DNA from: Neorhizobium vignae
GTDB lineage: Bacteria > Pseudomonadota > Alphaproteobacteria > Rhizobiales > Rhizobiaceae
Length of the DNA stretch: 64,000 nt
Assembly (NCBI RefSeq): GCF_000732195.1
Contig: NZ_JNNU01000014.1
Coordinates: 62,001-126,000 of the forward strand
Reading direction: 5' to 3'
The position numbers and the translations under genes were made by a program. A model generated the notes under the pieces. That model searched no databases, was not told the origin of the DNA, and worked only from the letters and a program-made list of their open reading frames with translations. Numbering within the stretch: position 1 is the first letter of the stretch; every line of letters begins with the position of its first letter. Below are positions 16,720-24,557 of the stretch, one piece after another.

Positions 16720-17751
16720 ATGCCCCTTTCGGAATTGCGCACCTTCGCGCTGACTGCGCTGATCGGCACTGCCGGTGCGCTGATCGCAATTCTCATAGCT
16801 TTTCCAGCTCCTTACCTCATCGGTCCGGCAATCGCGATCACCATTGCCGGGCTCGCCGGGCTGAACCTGGCGGTGCCGGCGCAGGTCCGCAACGCCTGTT
16901 TCATCATCGTCGGCGTGTCGATGGGGGCGACCGTGACGCCGGAGGTGATCGTGGCGGCGCGCACTTGGCCGCTGAGTTTCGTCATGGTGCTCGTGGCGGT
17001 GGTGATCCTGCTTTATGTGAGCTCCTGGGTGCTGCAGCGGTTCTTCCACTATGACCGGATCACCGCGCTGCTCGCCTCCTCCCCCGGCCACCTGAGCTAT
17101 GTGCTGAGCCTCGCTGCCGAAACCCGCTGCGACCTGCGCGCCGTCAGTGTTGGCCAGAGCGTGCGCGTGCTGGCGCTGACCATCACAGTTCCCCTGATCG
17201 TCGAAATCTTCGATCTCGTCGGCACAGATCCCGTTCTGGTTCCGCTGGCGATGAACACGCCCGTTCTGGTCGCCATGCTCGTGGTCTCGGCGCTGTTCGG
17301 CCTGCTGTTCATGCGTTGGAATTTTCCGGCAGCACTGCTGCTCGGCGGTGTCGTGGTGTCGATCGCCACGCACGTGACAGGGTTCATCAGCGGCGGCGTT
17401 CCGAATTGGCTGCTCGTCCCAACCTACGTCATCCTCGGCTCGGTCATCGGCACGCGCTTCTGTGGCGTATCGATCAGCGAATTGCGCACCGCCTTCGTGG
17501 CCGGCGGTGTGGTGACGGTGGTCGTCATCGTGCTTGCAGCGGCGATTGCCGGCGGCGTTTCCTATCTGACCGGCGTGCCGCTCGATGCGGCACTGATCGC
17601 TTTTGCGCCGGGTGGGCTGGAAACCATGTCGGCGATGGCGGTCATGCTGCATGCCGACCCCGCCTATGTCGGCGCCCACCACGTGTTGCGGCTGATGTTC
17701 CTGTCGGTACTGATGCCAATCGTGCTCGGCAAGGACGCCCGGCAGCGGTAA
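16720..17751 (+). CDS. AbrB-family membrane protein
   Basis: A 343-residue polytopic membrane protein of the AbrB/ammonia-monooxygenase-like family (two copies of a helix-rich AbrB duplication domain). Seen: an N-terminal block with PAPYLIGPAIAITIAGLAGL, GVSMGATVTPEV, SSPGHLSYVLSLAAE and the second-half equivalent FAPGGLETMSAMAVML. The paired PGHLS/PGGLE motifs mark the two repeats. The family name comes from an E. coli gene reported to affect aidB; a transport function is more likely, the substrate unknown. It faces the Tad-type gene tail to tail. Confidence 0.82.
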   Translation: MPLSELRTFALTALIGTAGALIAILIAFPAPYLIGPAIAITIAGLAGLNLAVPAQVRNACFIIVGVSMGATVTPEVIVAARTWPLSFVMVLVAVVILLYVSSWVLQRFFHYDRITALLASSPGHLSYVLSLAAETRCDLRAVSVGQSVRVLALTITVPLIVEIFDLVGTDPVLVPLAMNTPVLVAMLVVSALFGLLFMRWNFPAALLLGGVVVSIATHVTGFISGGVPNWLLVPTYVILGSVIGTRFCGVSISELRTAFVAGGVVTVVVIVLAAAIAGGVSYLTGVPLDAALIAFAPGGLETMSAMAVMLHADPAYVGAHHVLRLMFLSVLMPIVLGKDARQR

Positions 17752-17754
17752 TCG

Positions 17755-19008
17755 TCAGTTGACGAGGCGCACCGAGGTGATCTCGGAACCGGTTCCACCG
17801 GCAGCTCCCGTATAGGGTTCGATCTTCCAGTTGGACGAGTTCATGATCATGGTATTGACCACCAGCGTGATGAGGTTCGTCTGGTTCGTCGTCGAATTGT
17901 AGGTGACGTCGCGGTTTGGAAGATGGATCACTCCCTTGAGAGTTTCCCCATTGGAACCGTTGAAGATGTATTGCTGCTTGCGGGCATTGTTGGCGGCATC
18001 GCTGGTCTTTTCAAACATTAGGATGCCCTTGTAGGTGCCGCTGGTCGGCGCCGATGCGGTGAAGCTCAAGCTGCCATTGGCGCGGATTTCGCTGTCGGTG
18101 TCGGGAAAATAGAAGGTCACGCCCTCCGCGACGACCGTCGAACCGGAGTTGATGATCATCCGGCCCTTGATGATATGGAGGCCGGGTTTGAACGTGATCT
18201 TCGGCGATCCGTTGAAGGTGGTGCCGCAATGGACGCCGGGAGCCATTTCCTGCACGGCTCCGTCCTTTGTGCCGCTGGTAGTGCAGGTGGAGGAGACGGC
18301 CGGCTCGGCAATGCTGCCGGCATAGGGATCTCCGGAAACCTTGCATCCCGGCTTCAGGTTGCTGAGCGTTCCGCCGTTCTTGATATACTGGGTGCCGGCA
18401 ACGCAGAAGCTGGTCGTATCGATCGTCGCCCCGCTGTTCATGATGAAGGCCGGGTTCTGGGTCGAACTGACTTCCACGCCGCATTTCTCCGACTGCACAT
18501 TGGCGCCCGAATTGATCAGAACCGCCTGCGATGCATTGCCGAGCACATAGATGCATGCGCCTGAAGGCTTCGGATTCCTGTTCGCGATGGCGGTGGACCG
18601 GACCTTGACGTCGATGGTGTGGATACCGATCAGGCCGAGGAAATTGGTGGGGACAGCTTGGGCATAGGTACCCGTCAGGCTACCGTCGGTATTCGCGGCG
18701 ACGATAAGCGCGCTGTCGAGGTCGGTGTCTTCGGGAACCGTATCGGTGAGAAAGCGTAGTGCTTCCCGGCGCTGACTGGCGATATCAGGTTTTGCCACGG
18801 CGCTGAGCACGGCCGCATCGAGCGCACCCTGCAGCCGGCCGCGTTCGAACGTGGCCTGGGCGAAATCGATCGCGCCACCGGCGGTGGTCACGAGGACCGG
18901 CAACGCCAGAGCAGTCGCTATCGCAAAATTGCCGCCCGTATCGCGCAGGATATGATAAACGCGAAGCGCGATAATATTGATGAGTCGCCGCATGATCGTT
19001 GATCTCAT
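17755..19008 (-). CDS. TadE/TadG-type pilus assembly-related protein
   Basis: A 417-residue protein with a basic N-terminus and a single helix (about 24-46) followed by GGNFAIATALALPVLVTTAG, the Tad-G/TadE N-terminal signature. The mature part is Ser/Thr/Asn-rich, with several Cys and beta-rich repeats, and lies outside the membrane. TadG-like proteins are minor pseudopilins or anchors of Flp/Tad systems. No other tad gene is in the window, so this is an orphan copy. A second ATG lies five codons downstream (MRRLINII). It ends four bases from the convergent AbrB-family gene. Confidence 0.75.
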   Translation of the reverse strand: MRSTIMRRLINIIALRVYHILRDTGGNFAIATALALPVLVTTAGGAIDFAQATFERGRLQGALDAAVLSAVAKPDIASQRREALRFLTDTVPEDTDLDSALIVAANTDGSLTGTYAQAVPTNFLGLIGIHTIDVKVRSTAIANRNPKPSGACIYVLGNASQAVLINSGANVQSEKCGVEVSSTQNPAFIMNSGATIDTTSFCVAGTQYIKNGGTLSNLKPGCKVSGDPYAGSIAEPAVSSTCTTSGTKDGAVQEMAPGVHCGTTFNGSPKITFKPGLHIIKGRMIINSGSTVVAEGVTFYFPDTDSEIRANGSLSFTASAPTSGTYKGILMFEKTSDAANNARKQQYIFNGSNGETLKGVIHLPNRDVTYNSTTNQTNLITLVVNTMIMNSSNWKIEPYTGAAGGTGSEITSVRLVN

Positions 19009-19156
19009 TGGATTGGAGAACGGAATTCGCTTGAAGATGAGTCTTTATCGCATTTCCTCTAAGGTTCTCGTAAGAAAATTGGAAAATCCGCGGTTAACCC
19101 GAGTTTCCCAATTCGCCCCTGTCGCCTGCTGAACGCGTTATCAATGGAAGTCAGTT

Positions 19157-19693
19157 ATGCCCGCAATCGAAATCACGCTCCCTCTCGCAGTCGTCGTCAT
19201 GGGTGTCAGCGGATCGGGGAAGACATCGGTGGGCGAGCACCTCGCCGCGCGTCTCGGCTGTGCGTTCGTGGAGGGCGACCGTCTGCATCCGGAGGCGAAC
19301 GTCGCCAAGATGGCGAAAGGGATTCCGCTGACCGACGACGACCGTTGGCCATGGCTCGATCTGATTGGCAACGAACTGGCCAGGGCGAGGGGGCGGGGCG
19401 AAAGCGTGGTGGTATCGTGCTCGGCCCTGAAACAGACCTATCGGGACCGGCTACGGCGCGAGAGCGGCGGCACGCTCTATTTTGTCTTCCTCACCGGCGA
19501 CCCCAAGGTACTTGAGCAACGGATGGGCGCGCGTACCGGCCATTTCATGCCGGCGTCACTGCTTCAGAGCCAGCTTGCAACCCTGGAAAGCCCGGAGCAT
19601 GAGGCCGGCGTGGTAACGGTCGACATCGACGCAAGTGTCGATACCATTGTCGGCAAGGCTTTCGATGGTATTGCCACGCTCGCCGGAGCATAG
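19157..19693 (+). CDS. gntK: gluconokinase
   Basis: A 178-residue P-loop kinase that makes 6-phosphogluconate from gluconate and ATP, feeding the Entner-Doudoroff or pentose phosphate route. Seen: Walker A VMGVSGSGKTSVGEHLA, the gluconate kinase signature FVEGDRLHPEANVAKMAKG with PLTDDDRWPWL, VVSCSALKQTYRDRLR and the lid HFMPASLLQSQLATLE. Length is normal. It is transcribed alone, diverging from the Tad-type gene. Confidence 0.92.
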   Translation: MPAIEITLPLAVVVMGVSGSGKTSVGEHLAARLGCAFVEGDRLHPEANVAKMAKGIPLTDDDRWPWLDLIGNELARARGRGESVVVSCSALKQTYRDRLRRESGGTLYFVFLTGDPKVLEQRMGARTGHFMPASLLQSQLATLESPEHEAGVVTVDIDASVDTIVGKAFDGIATLAGA

Positions 19694-19806
19694 ATAATAG
19701 GATTTAAGCTCCAGTTTTCTCCGATGTTCTGTCTTGTGCATCGGCGTGGAAAGTATTCTAAAAATTACCGGCCTTCGTGATCCGATGCTCTTCGGGCGTC
19801 GTATAA

Positions 19807-19819
19807 ACAAACAGTTTGT
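19807..19819. promoter_or_regulatory. palindrome before the TetR gene, candidate operator
   Basis: ACAAAC-A-GTTTGT is a perfect 6+1+6 palindrome 88 bases before the TetR start codon, in an AT-rich stretch. This size and symmetry fit TetR-family operators, so autoregulation is likely. Confidence 0.45.
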
Positions 19820-19906
19820 GTTCAAGCAATTCTGCTCTCGGCCACCGGAAAATTCACCGGCAACGAAGGGCAGCGGTTGGCAGGTGTTTGAGGAGACGGT
19901 TTGCGG

Positions 19907-20563
19907 ATGCCAGATTCGACGCAAGTACCGGGGCGGGGATCGCTTCGCCGGGTGCCGAAACAGGAGCGGAGCCGCGAGCGCATCGATGAGATCCTGAAAG
20001 TATCCATGGACCTGATCGGCCAGAAGGGCATCGACGCGGTGACCATGAAGGAGATAGCCGCCCTGTCCGGCGGGCCTATCGCATCGGTCTATCAGTATTT
20101 CCCGAACAAGTCCGCGATCATCGCCACGCTCTACGAGAGTTACGCCGAAGAGGTTCGTACCCTGGTGACGGAGCAGATCGGAAAGATCACCACGGCAGAA
20201 GAAGCTTTGCAGGCACCGGCCGAACTTTTCGATCTGTACTACTACAATATGCGGGAAAGGCCCGCGACCCAGGATCTGCTGAATGCCATCCAGGCCGACA
20301 AGGCGCTTGCGGACCTCGATATCGCCGAGACCCGCTTCCAGGCCGACGTATTTTACAAGGCGACCGAACCTTTCGTGGAACAGCCTCTGCGGGAAAGTTA
20401 TGCGCAGACGCTCCTGGTGATGTTTCACATGGCCGGCGCCACCCTGCGGTTGGCTCTCATGGTTCCGGAAGACGAAGCCGCCGGAATCGTGACGCAGTTC
20501 AAGTCCATTGTTCGGGCGCAGGCGACCTACTACCTTACAGGCAGTTTCCCGGCGTCGCTCTGA
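19907..20563 (+). CDS. TetR/AcrR-family transcriptional regulator
   Basis: A 218-residue regulator. The helix-turn-helix is near residues 22-68: RSRERIDEILKVSMDLIGQK, VTMKEIAALSGGPIASVYQYF and PNKSAIIATLY. The remaining helices form the ligand and dimer domain. The ATG at 19907 is preferred because AGGAGA lies ten bases before it; a TTG six bases upstream is too close. It is convergent with the FAD oxidoreductase gene eight bases away, so its targets may be itself or unlinked genes. Confidence 0.88.
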   Translation: MPDSTQVPGRGSLRRVPKQERSRERIDEILKVSMDLIGQKGIDAVTMKEIAALSGGPIASVYQYFPNKSAIIATLYESYAEEVRTLVTEQIGKITTAEEALQAPAELFDLYYYNMRERPATQDLLNAIQADKALADLDIAETRFQADVFYKATEPFVEQPLRESYAQTLLVMFHMAGATLRLALMVPEDEAAGIVTQFKSIVRAQATYYLTGSFPASL

Positions 20564-20571
20564 TCTCCGGG

Positions 20572-21870
20572 TCAGACACCAAGCCGGTCGCGCAACCCAT
20601 ACCACCATGCGCCGAGCACCGTCAGCGGTACCCGGAAGGTGCGGCCGCCGGGGAAGGGCAGGTTGGGGAGCGACGACCAGATGTCGAAGCGTTCCGCATG
20701 GCCGGCGACCGCCTCGCCGAGGATTTTGCCGAGCAGATGAGTGGTGGTCACCCCGTGCCCGCTGTCGCCATGCGAGAAATAGACCTTGTCCGATAGTTTT
20801 CCCATATGCGGGATACGCGTCAGGGTAAGCGCGAAATTGCCGCTCCAGGCATAATCGATCTTCGCGTCCTTCAATTGCGGAAACGTCTTCAGCATGTTGG
20901 GGCGGATGACCCCTGTAAGGTCGCTCGGATCATGGCCGCCGTAACCGATGCCGCCGCCATAGAGCAGCCGGTTGTCCGCGGTGCGCCTGTAGTAGTCGAG
21001 GATGTAATTGGCGTCCTCGACGCAATGATTGGCCGGCAGCAGGCTTTCGATTAGCGCGGCGTCGAGCGGTTCCGTCGCCATCACCTGGCTGGAAACCGGC
21101 ATCATCCGGCCGCTGATCTCCGGAAACTGCGGAGAGAGATAGGCATTGCCGCAGACCAGCACGTAGGAGGTCTTCACCGAACCCCTTTCGGTCCGCACCA
21201 CCGGTCTTTCGCCCATGTCGAGGCCGGTCACGCGCGAGGCTTCGAAGATGCGTCCGCCAAGGCTTTCGAACGCAGCGGCTTCCCCAAGCACCAGATTGAG
21301 CGGGTGGATATGGCCGCCGAGCCTGTCGATCATGCCGCCGGCATAGCGGTCGGTCTTCACGTACCGTCCGACCTCGGCCTTCGAGACCATCTCCAGCCCG
21401 CCGTGGCCGTATCGTTCCCAATCGGCCTTGTGATACTCCATTTCGCGGATCTGCTTGTTCGTGAAGGCCGCGAAGAAGCCGCCATGCACCAGATCGCAGT
21501 CGATCCCGTATTTCGCGACGCGGCTGCGGATGATCTCGCCGCCTTCGAGCGACATCGCCCCGAGCTTCACCGCCTTGTCGCGGCCATAACGGCCGGCGAT
21601 GGTTTCGAGGTCGCGGCTGTAGCCGTTGACGATCTGACCGCCATTGCGGCCCGAGGCGCCGAAGCCGATGCGCTCCGCCTCCAGCACCACGACCGAATAA
21701 CCGCGTTCGGCAAGTTCGAGCGCCGCGGAAATGCCGGTGAACCCGGCGCCGACGACGCAGACATCCGCTTCTATCGCACCTTCGAGGGCAGGGCGGGCAC
21801 GCTTGTCCTTGGCGGAGGCCGCGTACCACGAATTCGTGTGGCGAGGATTGTCGCTCGTCTTGAAGGCCAT
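20572..21870 (-). CDS. FAD-dependent amine oxidoreductase (PuuB/DAO family)
   Basis: A 432-residue flavoprotein of the glycine/D-amino-acid oxidase family, closest in layout to gamma-glutamylputrescine oxidoreductase. Dinucleotide site: ADVCVVGAGFTGISAALELA then VVVLEAERIGFGASGRNGGQ, the GASGRNGGQ being typical of the PuuB/OrdL group. Further motifs: LVCGNAYLSP, MPVSSQVMATEPL, and YYRRTADNRLLYGGG. The real start is the ATG at 21870; a longer frame upstream is non-coding. It follows the DadA-like gene on the same strand by 80 bases, so the two may be co-transcribed in amine or amino-acid breakdown. Confidence 0.85.
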   Translation of the reverse strand: MAFKTSDNPRHTNSWYAASAKDKRARPALEGAIEADVCVVGAGFTGISAALELAERGYSVVVLEAERIGFGASGRNGGQIVNGYSRDLETIAGRYGRDKAVKLGAMSLEGGEIIRSRVAKYGIDCDLVHGGFFAAFTNKQIREMEYHKADWERYGHGGLEMVSKAEVGRYVKTDRYAGGMIDRLGGHIHPLNLVLGEAAAFESLGGRIFEASRVTGLDMGERPVVRTERGSVKTSYVLVCGNAYLSPQFPEISGRMMPVSSQVMATEPLDAALIESLLPANHCVEDANYILDYYRRTADNRLLYGGGIGYGGHDPSDLTGVIRPNMLKTFPQLKDAKIDYAWSGNFALTLTRIPHMGKLSDKVYFSHGDSGHGVTTTHLLGKILGEAVAGHAERFDIWSSLPNLPFPGGRTFRVPLTVLGAWWYGLRDRLGV

Positions 21871-21950
21871 CTCACACCGTCCGAATATAGGCCCGTCGGT
21901 CACGCCCGACAGCCCTTGCCGCCTGCTGGCCAGCCCATTCCTTATGTAAG

Positions 21951-23198
21951 CTAGGCGTTGAAACGCTCCGGGCGATAGGCCGAGATATCGATCAAAGGCT
22001 TCTGCCCCGTGATGGCTTCGGCGATGACCTGCCCGGTGACCGGTCCAAGCGTCAGGCCGTGATGCGCGTGGCCGAAGGCAAACCACAGGCCGTCATGCCG
22101 AGGCGCCTTGCCGATCACGGGCATCATGTCCGGCGTGCAGGGGCGGGCGCCCATCCATGGCTCGCTGTCGAGCCGCTCCGCCAGCGGGAAGATGCTGCGC
22201 GCCACTGCTTCGGCACGATCCAGCTGAACAGGCGTCTTCGGCGCGTCGCGACGGGCGAATTCAGCCCCTGTGGTCAGGCGAATGCCCTGGTTCATCGGCG
22301 CAAGGAAATAGCCGCGCTCCGCATCCATGGTCCAACCGTTGAGCTTGGCATTGCCCTTGGCCGCATAGTGCATGTGGTAGCCGCGCTTGACGCCGACCAG
22401 GAAATTGTAACCGAGCGGTTTCGTCACCGTATCGGACCAGGGGCCGAGCGCCACCACCACGTCCTTGGCTTCCACCGTGCCATCGCCGGCGACGATCCGC
22501 CAGCCGGTCTTGGTTTGCGACAGGCTCTTGGCATCGCCCTTCAGCACGCGGCCGCCGAGCTTTTCGAACAGCGCCACATAGGCGCGCGTCAGCGCCAGCG
22601 GGTCCTTGACCGACCATGGGTCTTCCCAGCGCAGGCCGCCGACGAAATCGGTGGAAAGATTGGGCTCCTGTTCGGCGATATCGGCAGGCGAAAGCTCCTT
22701 GAAGGCGACGCCGTATTCCTTGCGGAGCCGTTCGGCCTCGCCGATCTCGCCGTCATGCTTGGCGCGGGTGCGGAACACCTCCGTCCAGCCGTTTTTGGCG
22801 ATCAGATCCTGGGCCCCGGCTTCCTCGATCAGCTCGTTGTGGGTCGCGATCGAGTGCTCGATCAGCGGTGCGTAGGCGCGCGCGATCAGCTGGTGGCGGG
22901 TCAGGTTCGAATGCCACCAGTATTTCGCCAGAAACGACGTGACCGATGGGATCGCCCGCCAGTGGAAATGCGCATCGATACGGTTGTTCATGGCATAACG
23001 CAGGATCAGGCCGAACTGCTGGGGAAAGCCGTAGGGGACGACGCCCTCGCGCTGGATCAGCCCGGCATTGCCGTAGGATGTCTCCATGCCGGGTTCTTTC
23101 CGGTCGACGAGAACCACCGATTTGCCGCGCCGGGCAAGCTGCAATGCCGTCGAAACGCCGACAATGCCGGCTCCCAGCACGATCGCATCTGCTGTCAT
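21951..23198 (-). CDS. dadA: D-amino-acid dehydrogenase-like FAD oxidoreductase
   Basis: A 415-residue flavoenzyme. The FAD site is ADAIVLGAGIVGVSTALQLA and VVLVDRKEPGMETSYGNAGL; the ETSYGNAG motif is characteristic of DadA. The C-terminal part has RPCTPDMMPVIGKAPRHDGL and FGHAHHGLTLGPVTGQVIAE, also DadA-like. It would oxidise D-amino acids to keto acids with electrons passing to the quinone pool. ATG at 23198 is preferred to a TTG seven codons upstream. No alanine racemase gene accompanies it, so the true substrate may differ; the symbol is by similarity only. Confidence 0.8.
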   Translation of the reverse strand: MTADAIVLGAGIVGVSTALQLARRGKSVVLVDRKEPGMETSYGNAGLIQREGVVPYGFPQQFGLILRYAMNNRIDAHFHWRAIPSVTSFLAKYWWHSNLTRHQLIARAYAPLIEHSIATHNELIEEAGAQDLIAKNGWTEVFRTRAKHDGEIGEAERLRKEYGVAFKELSPADIAEQEPNLSTDFVGGLRWEDPWSVKDPLALTRAYVALFEKLGGRVLKGDAKSLSQTKTGWRIVAGDGTVEAKDVVVALGPWSDTVTKPLGYNFLVGVKRGYHMHYAAKGNAKLNGWTMDAERGYFLAPMNQGIRLTTGAEFARRDAPKTPVQLDRAEAVARSIFPLAERLDSEPWMGARPCTPDMMPVIGKAPRHDGLWFAFGHAHHGLTLGPVTGQVIAEAITGQKPLIDISAYRPERFNA

Positions 23199-23433
23199 GA
23201 TCTGAATTCCATTTCCCAAGTCTTTTATAGTTCGAGGATTTCAAACATGCCGCCCGGAATGCTGCGGCGCAAATGAAAAATCGCGATTGTTTATATGGAA
23301 TCCCTATTTCTTCGCATGGCCCCTCCAATCGAAAGCCTATGGGGCCGTCGCTACCTTCCGGATCGTGCATCGGTTTAGATGCCGGCTCCGCGCGAACAAT
23401 GCCGCGGGCCAATCCCAACAAGGAGTGACTGAA

Positions 23434-23613
23434 ATGTTTGGTCGTTTGGGGAACGTTTACTCCCTGCATCTTGCTGAAGCCAAGGCCCAGCAATGCCGGC
23501 TGTCGCAGCCAGATCGCCCGGTCGATGCGAATGTCGGGGTCTTCCTGAGGCTCCTCGGCGTCATCGGTCTCGGCCTCTGCGCCGCCGGCCTCGTTTCCAT
23601 GATGGTGGCTTGA
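23434..23613 (+). CDS. small membrane protein, first of three before kdp
   Basis: A 59-residue protein with a soluble first half (MFGRLGNVYSLHLAEAKAQQ) and one hydrophobic helix at the end (VFLRLLGVIGLGLCAAGLVS). The ATG follows AGGAG. It starts a tight run of three small genes (11- and 5-base gaps) that lies upstream of the kdp operon. No family recognised. Confidence 0.6.
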   Translation: MFGRLGNVYSLHLAEAKAQQCRLSQPDRPVDANVGVFLRLLGVIGLGLCAAGLVSMMVA

Positions 23614-23624
23614 GGAGAAACACG

Positions 23625-23915
23625 ATGAGCAAGGCAATGTTGAAAAGCAAATCTCCCTCGCGTGGCGTGCGTTTCACGGTCGGCCGCGATGCCGGCGGCC
23701 GCTGGATCGTCTCCGACCGGGAAGGTCTCATCGGCGGCCTCTTCACCGACCGGGCGTCGGCGGTGCATTTCGCGATGTTCGAAAGCGATCATGAGCCCGG
23801 CGCCGTCTGCTGCGTCCCGGAAGATGTGACCTTGAGCCTCGGATCGATTTTCGAGACCCCGGTCAGTCGCTCTCCGGCGAAAAGCTCCCACATGAAGATC
23901 GCGGGACGGGCGTGA
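23625..23915 (+). CDS. small soluble protein, second of three before kdp
   Basis: A 96-residue protein with a compact middle part reading VRFTVGRDAGGRWIVSDREG then LIGGLFTDRASAVHFAMFES, a beta-alpha pattern like that of small DUF2188-type domains in which a sequence strand pair is followed by a helix. The start follows GAGGAGA. Two close Cys occur near residue 67. Function unknown; its place between two one-helix proteins suggests a small membrane-associated complex, which is inference. Confidence 0.65.
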   Translation: MSKAMLKSKSPSRGVRFTVGRDAGGRWIVSDREGLIGGLFTDRASAVHFAMFESDHEPGAVCCVPEDVTLSLGSIFETPVSRSPAKSSHMKIAGRA

Positions 23916-23920
23916 GGAGA

Positions 23921-24091
23921 ATGCCGATGTCCAGGGCCATCTACTATATGCGTGGGAATGTCTATCCGCGCTCCCGCCCTTTCGGGAAGTCAGACCGTCT
24001 GCGCGCTTCGAACATCATCCTCGGCATGCTCGCAGTCATGCTGGTGATGCTCGTCACCGCCTACGTGATAACCTTTGCGGCCGCTTCCTGA
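23921..24091 (+). CDS. small membrane protein, third of three before kdp
   Basis: A 56-residue protein. The N-terminal half is basic and aromatic (RAIYYMRGNVYPRSRPFGKS) and the C-terminal half is a single helix (IILGMLAVMLVMLVTAYVIT). The ATG overlaps the preceding Shine-Dalgarno GAGGAG region, five bases after the previous stop. Same arrangement, soluble then helix, as the first gene of the run. No family recognised. Confidence 0.6.
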   Translation: MPMSRAIYYMRGNVYPRSRPFGKSDRLRASNIILGMLAVMLVMLVTAYVITFAAAS

Positions 24092-24231
24092 GAATAGCCG
24101 CCGCCGGAGCGAGCGAAATTCCTATAGGATTTTTATTTCTTTCCTCTGCGCTCCGTCTCGAACCCCTATGCGGTCGCGCCGCATATTAGCGTCAGAGAGA
24201 TCGCAAAAGATCATCTCCAAGCCGGAAAGCA

Positions 24232-24266
24232 ACAAGGTGCCGTCTTTCATGGATGGCACCCTTTGT
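24232..24266 (+). promoter_or_regulatory. leader hairpin before the kdp small genes
   Basis: Stem GGTGCC (24236-24241) / GGCACC (24255-24260) extended by ACAA/TTTGT around a one-base bulge, then CTTTGTCTTG. It could end transcription of the three small genes or attenuate kdp transcription. Confidence 0.4.
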
Positions 24267-24304
24267 CTTGTCCGGCCTCGCCTTAACAACAGGAGTCCAG
24301 ATCA

Positions 24305-24388
24305 ATGTTGGACGTCATTCTACTCGGCACCGCCGTCGTCTTTTTCGGCCTCTGCTTTGCCTATACCCGCGCCTGCGACAGGCTTTGA
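24305..24388 (+). CDS. 27-residue membrane peptide just before kdpF
   Basis: ATG at 24305 with ACAGGAG before it. The peptide is MLDVILLGTAVVFFGLCFAY then TRACDRL: one helix with a short charged end. Its stop is 14 bases before the kdpF start, and it looks like kdpF in size and topology without being a copy of it. Short helical peptides in this place accompany kdp operons of several alphaproteobacteria; a role in stabilising the Kdp complex is inference. Confidence 0.6.
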   Translation: MLDVILLGTAVVFFGLCFAYTRACDRL

Positions 24389-24402
24389 AGGGAGAAGTTC
24401 CG

Positions 24403-24492
24403 ATGATCCTCGATTATGTCCTGAGCGGTGCCGTGACCGTGTTCCTCACCGTCTACCTCACATACGCTCTCATTCGTCCCGAACGCTTCTGA
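24403..24492 (+). CDS. kdpF: KdpF, small subunit of the potassium-transporting ATPase
   Basis: A 29-residue single-helix peptide (MILDYVLSGAVTVFLTVYLT then YALIRPERF) whose YALIRPERF end is the KdpF signature. KdpF sits beside KdpA and stabilises the KdpABC complex. The ATG follows GGGAGAAG. Too short for routine gene callers. Confidence 0.88.
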   Translation: MILDYVLSGAVTVFLTVYLTYALIRPERF

Positions 24493-24557
24493 AAAGAACG
24501 CTTTTGAAGAGAACCGGCGCCTTTCGTCAGCTGCCGGGTATTGAAAGTTAACCCCAA

